DNA from: DATNBT01 sp964579765
GTDB taxonomy: Bacteria; Acidobacteriota; Vicinamibacteria; Vicinamibacterales; CAVVIG01
Direction: 5' to 3'
Assembly (NCBI GenBank): GCA_964579765.1
Contig: CAZOIK010000089.1
Location: 1 to 30,000 of the forward strand
DNA length: 30,000 bases
The notes under the pieces are model-generated. The model was given only the letters and a program-made list of their open reading frames with translations. It searched no databases and was not told the DNA's origin. Shown here in pieces: positions 8,349 through 16,115 of this stretch. Every line of letters starts with the position of its first letter. Position 1 is the first letter of the stretch. Made by a program: the position numbers and the translations under genes.

Positions 8349-9569
8349 ATGTCGACAGGCACTCTGCTTCGCGTCGCCGTGCGCGCCCTCGCGCGCCATC
8401 GGCTGCGCGCGGTGCTGACGATTCTGGGGATCGCGGCCGGCATCGCGGCGACACTGTGTACCGTCGCCCTCGGAGAGGGGAGCGCGTCCGCGATTCACGA
8501 CGATCTCGTGGCGCTCGGCGACAACCTGCTCTGGGTGCAGGCGAGCGTGATTCGCGCCGGCGGCGTCCGCGACCGCGCGGGCGGGACGGCGGCCACGCTC
8601 ACGCCGGAGGACAGCGTCGCCATCGCGCAGGAAGTGCCCGAAGTGACCAGATGCACGCCGCAGGTGGACTCGCCGATCCAGGTGATCCACGGCAATCAGA
8701 ACTGGCGGACGACGTACCGCGGCGTCACGGCGGACTACGTGGACGTCCGCAAGTGGCCGGTCGAGCGGGGCGATGTGTTCACCGACGCCGACGTGCAGCA
8801 ACGATCGAAGGTGTGCCTGCTCGGGCGAACGGTCGCCGAGATGGTGTTCGGCGACGAGGATCCGGTCGGACAGCCAATCCGCCTGGGATCGGTCCCGTTC
8901 ACCGTCATCGGCGTCCTGAAGGCAAAGGGGCAGTCGTCGGTCGGCGTCGACCAGGACGACTTCATCATCCTTCCCTATACGACCGCCATCACGCGTTTTC
9001 GCCGCACGACGTCGATCGAAGACATCATGTGCTCGGCACAATCCGCGGACGTGCTCGAGCTGGCGAAAGTGCACCTGACGGCGCTGCTGCGCGAGCGCCA
9101 TCGGCGCGTCGCCGGACAAGAAGACGATTTCAGCCTCCGCACCGATGACGATGCGATCCGGGTGAGAGAAGACGCGGCGCGGACGACCGGCCTGATGATC
9201 TCCGCGGTCGCGTTGGTCTCGTTGCTCGTCGGCGGGGTCGGCATGATGAACATCATGCTCGTGTCGGTGACCGAGCGCGTGCGGGAAATCGGCATCAGAA
9301 CGGCGGTCGGCGCGCGCGGCCGCGACGTGCGTCTGCAGTTTCTTGTCGAAGCGCTCGCGCTCGGCATTGCCGGTGGACTTGCGGGCGTGCTGCTGGGCCT
9401 GCTGGCGTCGCGCGTGCTGACGGCGAGTTTCGGATGGCCGATGCTGGTGTCGGCCCGCGCCGTGCTTGTGTCGTGCGGGTTTGCCGTCGGTGTCAGCCTC
9501 GTGTTCGGGTTCTACCCAGCGCATCGCGCGGCGTCGCTGGACCCCATCGAGGCGCTGCGGGCGGGGTGA
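8349..9569 (+). CDS. FtsX/MacB-type ABC transporter permease (no ATPase adjacent)
   Basis: 406 aa. One N-terminal membrane helix (about 20-40; LTILGIAAGIAATLCTVALG) is followed by a large periplasmic MacB_PCD domain (about 45-275). Three C-terminal helices form an FtsX domain (TGLMISAVALVSLLVGGVGM; FLVEALALGIAGGLAGVLLG; AVLVSCGFAVGVSLVFGF). The conserved cytoplasmic loop VTERVREIGIRTAVGARGRDV is intact, as is the end PAHRAASLDPIEALR. This architecture transmits ATP-driven motion across the membrane in MacB-like exporters or peptidase activators rather than forming a channel. No MacB/LolD-type ATPase is in the window, so the partner must be elsewhere. It sits between two secreted metallopeptidase genes. 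Confidence 0.93.
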   Translation: MSTGTLLRVAVRALARHRLRAVLTILGIAAGIAATLCTVALGEGSASAIHDDLVALGDNLLWVQASVIRAGGVRDRAGGTAATLTPEDSVAIAQEVPEVTRCTPQVDSPIQVIHGNQNWRTTYRGVTADYVDVRKWPVERGDVFTDADVQQRSKVCLLGRTVAEMVFGDEDPVGQPIRLGSVPFTVIGVLKAKGQSSVGVDQDDFIILPYTTAITRFRRTTSIEDIMCSAQSADVLELAKVHLTALLRERHRRVAGQEDDFSLRTDDDAIRVREDAARTTGLMISAVALVSLLVGGVGMMNIMLVSVTERVREIGIRTAVGARGRDVRLQFLVEALALGIAGGLAGVLLGLLASRVLTASFGWPMLVSARAVLVSCGFAVGVSLVFGFYPAHRAASLDPIEALRAG

Positions 9570-9598
9570 GCGTGGTCAAGACTATGGTGAGGTGACGC

Positions 9599-12274
9599 GT
9601 GAGGATTGCACGTCGAGCACTCGTTTCTGGATTCGTCCTGCTGGCGACCGTGTCCGTCTCTCCGCAAGTCGCCCCGGGCGCTGGCGCCGCCGGGGTGACG
9701 CGCGCGACGCTGGACAACGGGCTGCGCGTGGTCATCATCCGCGACACGCTCGCGCCGGTGGTCACGGTCGAGGACAACTACCTCGTCGGCGCGAACGAGA
9801 CGCCGCCGGGCTTCCCCGGCATGGCGCACGCGCAGGAGCACATGGCGTTTCGCGGATGCGCCGGCGTGACGGCGGATCAGACCGCGGCCATCTTCGCGCA
9901 GCTTGGCGGCTACGGGAATGCCGACACCCAGCAGAACATCACTCAGTACTTTACGACGGTGCCGGCGGCCGACATCGACGTCGCGTTACGGCTCGACGCC
10001 GCCTGCATGCAGGACGTGGACGACTCGCAGGCCGAGTGGGACCACGAGAAGGGCGCGATCGAGCAGGAAGTTTCGCGCGACCTCTCGGAGCCGGTCTACA
10101 AATTCCTGGTTCGCTTGAACGAGGACATGTTTTCGGGCACGCCGTACGCGCACGACGCTCTCGGCACCCGCGAGTCGTTCGACGCGACGACGGGAGCCCA
10201 GCTCAAGGCGTTTTACAACGCGTGGTACGCGCCCAACAACGCGATTCTGGTTGTCACCGGCGACGTGCAGCCGGCCGCGACGCTCGCGCGCATCAAGGAT
10301 CTCTACGGAAAGATCCCGCGTCGTGCGATTGGCACGCGTTCGGGGGTGATGCTCGGACCGGTCAAGCACGAGACCTTCACGCTCGACAGCAACCTGTCGT
10401 ACACGCTCGCGATCGTCTCCTATCGGCTGCCGGGGACCGACAGCGCCGACTACGCGGCGGCGCGCGTGCTGGCCAGCGTGCTCGCGAGCCAGCGCGGCAA
10501 CATCTACGGACTGGTCCCCGCCGGCAAGGCGCTCGAGGCGCAGTTCGAACTGGCGGAGACCTATCCCAAGGCAAGCGTCGGTCTGGCGTACGCGGTGTTG
10601 CCGGCGGGCACGCCGCCGGCCGCGACGATCACGAGCCTCACCGGGATCATCGCCGACTATCTCAAGACAGGGCTGCCGGCCGAGCTCGTCGAGGCTGCGA
10701 AGCGCAGCGAGATCGCGAGCGCCTCGTTCCGGCAGAACTCCATCCCCGGCCTCGCCGAAGCCTGGTCGGAGGCGCTGGCGGCCGAAGGGCGACGCTCGCC
10801 GGATGACGACGTCGAGGCGATTCGGCGCGTGACGGTGGCGGACGTGAATCGCGTCGCGCGGCAGCTGCTGGTCGACGACAACTCGATTGTCGCGACGCTC
10901 GTGCCGAAGCCGTCGGGCGAGCCGGTGTCGTCGAAGGGATTCGGCGGGGGAGAACAGCTCACGTCGGCGCCGACCAAACCGGTGGTGCTGCCGTCGTGGG
11001 CCGAATCGGCGCTCTCGTCGCTGCAGGTCCCGGTGCAGCGGATCACGTGGTCGGATGCGAAGCTGCCGAATGGACTGCGGTTGGTCGTGAAGACCGATCG
11101 CACGAGCCCGACGGTCACCGTCCTCGGCAACGTCAAACACGACGAACGGCTGCAGTCGCCGCCAGGGAAGGACGGCATCGCCGATGTCCTCGGCGACCTG
11201 TTCTCGTACGGCACGACGACGAGGGATCGGCTCGCGTTTCAAAAGGCCCTCGACGACATCGCGGCGACCGAGACGGCCGGGTACGATTTCTCGATCAAGG
11301 TGCTGAAGCGCGACTTCGGGCGCGGCGTGGAGCTCCTGGCCGACAACGTGCTGCACCCGGCGCTGCCCGCCGACGCGTTCGAGATCGTCAAGCAGCAGAC
11401 GAGCGAGTTTCTCGCCGGCCGGGTCAAGAGCCCGGGCTTCCTGACCGACCGCGCGTTGCGGAGCGCGCTGCTTCCGCCCGGCGATCCGGCGCTGCGCGAC
11501 GCGACGCCCGAGACCGTCGGCAGGTTGACGCTCGCCGACGTCAAAGCGTTCCACACGACGACATTCAGGCCGGACCTCACGACCATCGTCGTCATCGGCG
11601 ACGTGACGCCGGAGGACGTGCGGCCGGTCATCGCGCGGTGGTTCGGATCGTGGACCGCGTCCGGCGCCGCACCGTCGACCGATCTGCCGCCGGTCCCGCC
11701 GAACATGCCGTCGGCGACCGTCGTGCCCGATCCGAGCGCGGTGCAGTCGTCGGTGACGCTCGCGCAGGAAGTCAGCCTGACGCGCTTCGATCCCGACTAC
11801 TACGCGCTGCAAGTCGGCAATCACGTCCTGGGCGGCGGTTTCTATGCGACCCGCCTCTACCACGACCTTCGGCAGGAGACCGGCTACGTGTACAACGTCG
11901 ACGACAACCTGTCGTCGAACAAGACGCGCAGCGTCTACACCGTCACGTACGGCTGCGATCCGGAGAACATCGCGAAGGCGCGCGACTTGATCGTCCGCGA
12001 TCTGCGCGCGATGCAGACGGCCGACGTCACGCCGCAGGAACTGCAGCAGGCCAAGGCGCTGCTGCTGCGCCAGATACCGCTGCGCGAATCGAGTGAAGAG
12101 GCGGTGGCGAACGGTCTCCTGGCGCGCGCGCAGATCGGACTGCCGCTCGGCGAGGCGGCGCAGGCCGGCCAGAAGTATTTTGCGATGACGGCCGCGGACG
12201 TCCGGGCCGCGTTCCGCAAGTGGATCCGGCCTGAAGGCTTCGTGCAGGTCGTGCGCGGACCGAACGGGAAATAG
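9599..12274 (+). CDS. secreted M16-family zinc metallopeptidase (two-lobed)
   Basis: 891 aa with a GTG start; GGTGAGG lies 7-13 bases upstream. A signal peptide (residues 1 to about 30) precedes the first M16 lobe, which carries the inverted zinc motif H77-A-Q-E80-H81 (GMAHAQEHMAF). E157 lies 76 residues after H81 (EKGAIEQEVSRD) and is the expected third ligand. The second lobe starts near residue 480 (LPNGLRLVVKTDRTSP) and lacks HxxEH, as is normal for the non-catalytic half. RQETGYVYNVDDNLSS is the R/Y substrate-binding region. The product probably degrades peptides in the periplasm. The stop lies 6 bp from the convergent P-type ATPase stop. Confidence 0.94.
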   Translation: MRIARRALVSGFVLLATVSVSPQVAPGAGAAGVTRATLDNGLRVVIIRDTLAPVVTVEDNYLVGANETPPGFPGMAHAQEHMAFRGCAGVTADQTAAIFAQLGGYGNADTQQNITQYFTTVPAADIDVALRLDAACMQDVDDSQAEWDHEKGAIEQEVSRDLSEPVYKFLVRLNEDMFSGTPYAHDALGTRESFDATTGAQLKAFYNAWYAPNNAILVVTGDVQPAATLARIKDLYGKIPRRAIGTRSGVMLGPVKHETFTLDSNLSYTLAIVSYRLPGTDSADYAAARVLASVLASQRGNIYGLVPAGKALEAQFELAETYPKASVGLAYAVLPAGTPPAATITSLTGIIADYLKTGLPAELVEAAKRSEIASASFRQNSIPGLAEAWSEALAAEGRRSPDDDVEAIRRVTVADVNRVARQLLVDDNSIVATLVPKPSGEPVSSKGFGGGEQLTSAPTKPVVLPSWAESALSSLQVPVQRITWSDAKLPNGLRLVVKTDRTSPTVTVLGNVKHDERLQSPPGKDGIADVLGDLFSYGTTTRDRLAFQKALDDIAATETAGYDFSIKVLKRDFGRGVELLADNVLHPALPADAFEIVKQQTSEFLAGRVKSPGFLTDRALRSALLPPGDPALRDATPETVGRLTLADVKAFHTTTFRPDLTTIVVIGDVTPEDVRPVIARWFGSWTASGAAPSTDLPPVPPNMPSATVVPDPSAVQSSVTLAQEVSLTRFDPDYYALQVGNHVLGGGFYATRLYHDLRQETGYVYNVDDNLSSNKTRSVYTVTYGCDPENIAKARDLIVRDLRAMQTADVTPQELQQAKALLLRQIPLRESSEEAVANGLLARAQIGLPLGEAAQAGQKYFAMTAADVRAAFRKWIRPEGFVQVVRGPNGK

Positions 12275-12276
12275 TC

Positions 12277-12292
12277 GGCGCTAGCGAGCGCC
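12277..12292. terminator. short hairpin between convergent genes (weak)
   Basis: GGCGCT and AGCGCC form a 6-bp stem around AGCG, in the 6-bp gap between the M16 and P-type ATPase stops and overlapping the ATPase TAG. No T-tract follows on either strand, so intrinsic termination is only possible. Confidence 0.25.
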
Positions 12293-14182
12293 GCCTCGCA
12301 GGATGCGGGCGCTGTTCGCGACGACGACCAGCACCGCGACGCTCTGTGCGAGTGCGCCGCTCAGCGGATCGAGGACGCCGCGCGCGGCGAGGACGATCAG
12401 GACGACCGACAGGCCGAAGGCGAGCCAGACGTTCTGGCCGATGACGGATCGTGTGTCGTCCGCGAGCGCGATGAGCTGCGGCAGCCGGCCCAAATCGGTG
12501 CCGAGGAGCGCCACGTCTGCGCCGCCGACGGCGATTTCATTGAGCTCCGCGCCTATGGCGACGCCGACGTCGGCGCCGCCGAGCGCCGGCGCGTCGTTGA
12601 CGCCGTCGCCGACCATCATGACGGCGTGGCCGGCCGCCTGCTCCTCGCGCACGACGTCGAGCTTCTGCGCGGGCAGCACTTCGGCGATGACGTGATCGAA
12701 GCCGAGCATCTGTCCGACTTCGAGCGCCGTCGCCTTTCGATCGCCCGTCAGCAGGATCATCCGCGTAATACCCATCTCTCGCATTTTCACAAGCGCCTCG
12801 CGCGCTTCCGGGCGCGGACGGTCGCGAAACACGAGGCAGCCCAGGCAGCGGCCTTTCCACGCGACCCAGACGCGAGAGGCGTCATGCCGATCGTACGGGC
12901 CGACGTCGATGCCGAGATCCGCGAGCAGCATGGCGCGACCGAGCGCGGCCTGTGCGCCGTCGACGGTCGCGATGACGCCAAGCCCCGGTCGCTCGATCAC
13001 GTCATGCGGCGGGAGCACCGCCAAACCGCCCGCCATCGCTTCGGCCACGACGGCCCGCGAGACGGGATGGAGTGAGCCGAACCCGCAACTCGCGGCGATC
13101 CTCAGCAGGTGTTCCACCGATTCGCCCGCTGCGGGCTGAATGTCAGAGACCGTCGGAGCGCCGACGGTGACGGTTCCCGTCTTGTCGAGGATGAGCGTGT
13201 CGATGTCCGATGCGCGCTCGAGAAAGTCGGCGCTCTTGATCAGAATCCGCAGCCGCGTCGCCACAGTCATGGCGGCGACGACGGCGGCCGGGCCGGCGAC
13301 GACGAGGGCCGTCGGCGTCGCGACGACGAGCACGGCAATCGCGCGCGAGAGGCTCTCGGTGAAGAACAGCGTCGTCCCTGCCACGGTGATCACCAGCGGC
13401 AACCACACGCCGGCGCGCCGCTCGAAGAGCCTGAGCATCGGGACGGATGCGCGCTCGACGTCCGCCAGCAACTGCACGACGCGACCGAGCACCGTGTCCG
13501 CGCCGGCGCCGCGGACCTGGATGGTGAGCAGCCCGTCGAGCGCGATCGTGCCCGCGAAGACCGGGCTCCCGGGCCCGACGTCTTCGTGCACCGACTCGCC
13601 GGTGATCGCCGACTGATCGACGGCGGCGCGGCCGTCCAGGACCGTGCCGTCGACGGCGATGCGCTCGCCCGGCCTGACCAGAATCTGATCGCCCGGCTGC
13701 AGGGTGTCGGGATCCACGCGCTCCTCGACGCCGTCGGTCCATTTCGTGGCCTGCCGCGCATGCAGCGAGCGAATGCCTTCGATGGCGGCGCGCGCGCCGA
13801 GCGAGCTCCGTTCTTCGAACAGGCGGCCGAACTCGAGGAACAGCGGGATGAGCGTCGCCGTCACGAAGTCGCCGCTCGCCGCGGCGGCGAGCACCGCGAT
13901 GGCGACGAGCTGATCGGTCGCGCGCCGCGTATCCCCCGTGACGACGCCTCGAATACCGGACGCAAGGGTGGGGACGGCGACGACAGCGGCGGCGACGCCG
14001 CGGCAGAGCTCGCCGATCTGCCATTGATCCGGCTCGAGGCGAATCAATATCGTGCCGAGCGCGAGCAGGCCGATGCCCACGAGACCCGCGCCGAGCCGCT
14101 GGCTGATGCGCTGGCGTTCCTCGGCGTCGAGGACTCCGGATGTGCCCGGCGCTTCGTTGGCGGCGACTGCGAGCTCGCTCAT
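12281..14182 (-). CDS. P1B-like cation-transporting P-type ATPase lacking the CPC motif
   Basis: 633 aa from ATG 14182, which overlaps the upstream SPFH gene's stop (ATGA). The frame stays open further upstream but reads there as arginine-rich anti-frame sequence. Catalytic motifs are intact: TGES (194-197), phosphorylation loop DKTGT (333-337), the HP pair of P1B pumps (372-373), TGD (479-481) and GDGVND (525-530). The core fits heavy-metal pumps, but where they carry CPC or SPC this protein has T289-P-T291 (VVATPTALVV). No N-terminal HMA/CxxC domain is present, and the last helix (AVLVVVANSARIL) lacks an Asp or His ligand. Cargo is therefore uncertain. It is the last gene of an SPFH operon. 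Confidence 0.9.
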   Translation of the reverse strand: MSELAVAANEAPGTSGVLDAEERQRISQRLGAGLVGIGLLALGTILIRLEPDQWQIGELCRGVAAAVVAVPTLASGIRGVVTGDTRRATDQLVAIAVLAAAASGDFVTATLIPLFLEFGRLFEERSSLGARAAIEGIRSLHARQATKWTDGVEERVDPDTLQPGDQILVRPGERIAVDGTVLDGRAAVDQSAITGESVHEDVGPGSPVFAGTIALDGLLTIQVRGAGADTVLGRVVQLLADVERASVPMLRLFERRAGVWLPLVITVAGTTLFFTESLSRAIAVLVVATPTALVVAGPAAVVAAMTVATRLRILIKSADFLERASDIDTLILDKTGTVTVGAPTVSDIQPAAGESVEHLLRIAASCGFGSLHPVSRAVVAEAMAGGLAVLPPHDVIERPGLGVIATVDGAQAALGRAMLLADLGIDVGPYDRHDASRVWVAWKGRCLGCLVFRDRPRPEAREALVKMREMGITRMILLTGDRKATALEVGQMLGFDHVIAEVLPAQKLDVVREEQAAGHAVMMVGDGVNDAPALGGADVGVAIGAELNEIAVGGADVALLGTDLGRLPQLIALADDTRSVIGQNVWLAFGLSVVLIVLAARGVLDPLSGALAQSVAVLVVVANSARILRGGAR

Positions 14183-15228
14183 CGTTCGTCGTCGTCGTCG
14201 GAGGCGCCGCGGCCAGGCAGCGGCGACGCGAGGGTGATGCGGAAGCCGTTGTACCGGCCGCCGGCCGGTGGTGGCGGCACCCAGCGGACGGAGCCCGCCG
14301 ACGCAATCGCGCGTTCGACGGCGTCGCGATAGAGCCGCTCGCGGACGACTGCGGAGTTCGCGCGATACTCGCGATCGAGGGCGCGAAACGCCGCGGCTTC
14401 GCCCTCGGCCAGCGCGCGGTCGGCGTCGACGGCCCCGCGCGCCTCCTGGAGCCGTGCGTCGGCGGACGCCTGGGCGCCCGGAATGGCCGTCGCGGCGAAC
14501 GCGAGCGCGTCCTTCCGCATGGTTTCGGCCTCGATGTACGCGCTCTGCACGGCGTCGAAATCCCGCGCCAGCGCCGCGGGCGGCGCGAGGCGGGTCAACT
14601 CGAGCGACGAGAGTTCGAGTCCGGAGTGCGAGGCGTCGAGTGCCGCCTGCGCCCGCCGGGCGGCCGCCGCGATGAGATCCTTGCGTCCATCGGAGAGCGC
14701 GCGGTCGACGCCCATTTCTCCGATCGACTGGACCATGGCCGCCGTCACTTCCACGCGCAGCGCGTCTTCCGATGGCGGCCCGTAGAACGCCCATTCCCCG
14801 GCGTCGCGGACCCGATACTTGACGGCCATCTGGACGTGCACGATGTTCTGATCGCCGGTGAGCGCGTAGCCTTCCCGGATCGGGTCGAGCGTCGTGGACT
14901 CCGAGTCGCTGCTGCGGCTCGTGAGGGTGTCCACCGTGAGCTCGGAGACGTGCTTCACCGGCACGCGGACGACGCGATCGATCGGCCGGGGAAATGCGAA
15001 CAGCAGACCCGGCTGGTGCTCCTGAAGCGCCGGCGTGGCTCCCACCAGGCGGCCCCAGCGAAGCACGACGGCGACTTCGTCGGAGCGGACGATGGTCACA
15101 CCCGAGCACGCGTACAGCACCGCCATGGCGGCGACCCACCAGTGCATGCGCTGCCAGGCCGCGTCGAGCCCGTGCGCCAGCGGCGCCGCGAGACGCGCGA
15201 TCTCGGACGGCGGTCCGTGCCGCCTCAC
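14179..15228 (-). CDS. SPFH/band-7 protein, short HflK-like
   Basis: 349 aa, GTG start overlapping the HflC-like stop (GTGA, 15225-15228). A single N-terminal membrane helix (about 29-46; WWVAAMAVLYACSGVTIV) precedes an SPFH domain (about 48-240; SDEVAVVLRWGRLVG, QPGLLFAFPRPIDRV, NIVHVQMAVKYRV). An Ala/Glu/Arg-rich helical, probably coiled-coil, stretch covers about 225-320. A proline run (WVPPPPAGGR) and an acidic tail (DDDDER) follow. HflK/HflC proteins form ring-like cages in the inner membrane, best known for controlling FtsH. No ftsH is nearby. Its stop overlaps the P-type ATPase start, implying co-translation with the pump. Confidence 0.88.
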   Translation of the reverse strand: MRRHGPPSEIARLAAPLAHGLDAAWQRMHWWVAAMAVLYACSGVTIVRSDEVAVVLRWGRLVGATPALQEHQPGLLFAFPRPIDRVVRVPVKHVSELTVDTLTSRSSDSESTTLDPIREGYALTGDQNIVHVQMAVKYRVRDAGEWAFYGPPSEDALRVEVTAAMVQSIGEMGVDRALSDGRKDLIAAAARRAQAALDASHSGLELSSLELTRLAPPAALARDFDAVQSAYIEAETMRKDALAFAATAIPGAQASADARLQEARGAVDADRALAEGEAAAFRALDREYRANSAVVRERLYRDAVERAIASAGSVRWVPPPPAGGRYNGFRITLASPLPGRGASDDDDER

Positions 15229-16115
15229 GGCTTGTCCTTGCTCTGCAGCAGGGAGAAGGGCTCGGAATCGGTGCGGAGAATGAGCGACGAATTCGGCGAG
15301 ACGATCTTGCCCAGCGACTCGAGCGAGCGCGTGAACCGGTACAGCTCGGGATTGGTGTGGTGCGCGTCCGCGTAGATCCGTGCGACGTCGGCGGCGGACT
15401 TCCCGCGGATCCGCGCTTCCTCCTCGGACGCCTTCGCGCGGATGCGCGCGGCATCCAGCTCGGCTTCCGAACGGATTCTGCTGGCCTCGCGGCTGCCTTC
15501 CGCCTCGAACTTCGCCGCGAACTGCCGCCGCTCGGCGCGCATCTGATCGAAGACGGCCGTGACGTTCTCCTCAGGCAGCGCGATGCGTTCGAGGCGGATC
15601 TGTTCGATCACGACGCCATAGCTGCGCAGCGCGACGGTCGCCGTGGAGGTCAGCAGCTCGTGTTCGATTTGATCGACGTGAAGGTCGGCGGGGTTCGTCG
15701 ACACGAGCGCGGACAGATCGTATCCGCCGAGGGTGCCGATGGCCGCGTTCGTCAACAGCCCGTCGAGTTTCGTTTCGGCGCCGGCCGTGGCGCCGATCGC
15801 CTGCGTGAACGTCAGCGGATCGCCGATGCGCCAGACCACGAACGTGCGCGCGATGATGTTCTTCTTGTCGCGCGTCAGCATTTCCGTGTGGCCGGTCTCG
15901 TACACGCGCCGCCGCATGTCGAGGATCGACGCCTGATCGATCGGAAACGGCAGCTTCCAGTGGAGGCCCGGCTGCGTGGCGGCTCGCAGCGGACGGCCGA
16001 AGCGCGTGATCAGGACCGCTTCGCCCTCGCTGACGACGATGCCGGTCGCATAGAACACGATCGCCAGGAGCGCGACCGTGCCGACGACGGCGCGCAGACG
16101 TTGTTGTGTGCTCAT
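15225..16115 (-). CDS. SPFH/band-7 protein, HflC-like
   Basis: 296 aa. The ATG at 16115 overlaps the upstream SPFH gene's stop (ATGA, 16112-16115). An N-terminal signal-anchor (about 9-27; VVGTVALLAIVFYATGIVV) leads to an SPFH domain (SEGEAVLITRFGRPLR, QPGLHWKLPFPIDQ, MLTRDKKNIIARTFVVWRI) closely matching HflC. A charged coiled-coil (about 200-260; RSEAELDAARIRAKASEEEA) includes the HflC-like stretch ARIYADAH. The C-terminus retains LYRFTRSLESL, as in HflC. In the HflKC complex this subunit alternates with HflK. Here it lies between two HflK-like genes, suggesting a three-component assembly. Confidence 0.9.
   Translation of the reverse strand: MSTQQRLRAVVGTVALLAIVFYATGIVVSEGEAVLITRFGRPLRAATQPGLHWKLPFPIDQASILDMRRRVYETGHTEMLTRDKKNIIARTFVVWRIGDPLTFTQAIGATAGAETKLDGLLTNAAIGTLGGYDLSALVSTNPADLHVDQIEHELLTSTATVALRSYGVVIEQIRLERIALPEENVTAVFDQMRAERRQFAAKFEAEGSREASRIRSEAELDAARIRAKASEEEARIRGKSAADVARIYADAHHTNPELYRFTRSLESLGKIVSPNSSLILRTDSEPFSLLQSKDKP

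Noticed and set aside
5998..8454. Minus-strand open frame of about 2.4 kb
   Set aside because: It lies opposite the response regulator and M61 peptidase, whose motifs are complete; the translation is low-complexity R/H/V/D-rich.
9986..11863. Minus-strand open frame of about 1.9 kb
   Set aside because: Antisense shadow of the M16 peptidase gene; no recognisable domain.
12277..12292. Strong intrinsic terminator between M16 and ATPase genes
   Set aside because: The stem is only 6 bp and lacks a T-tract on either strand; kept only as a weak feature.
14183..15454. N-terminal extension of the P-type ATPase frame up to 15454
   Set aside because: The extension is Arg/Gly-rich and lies in another frame of the SPFH gene. 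The ATG at 14182 with ATGA overlap gives a normal pump.
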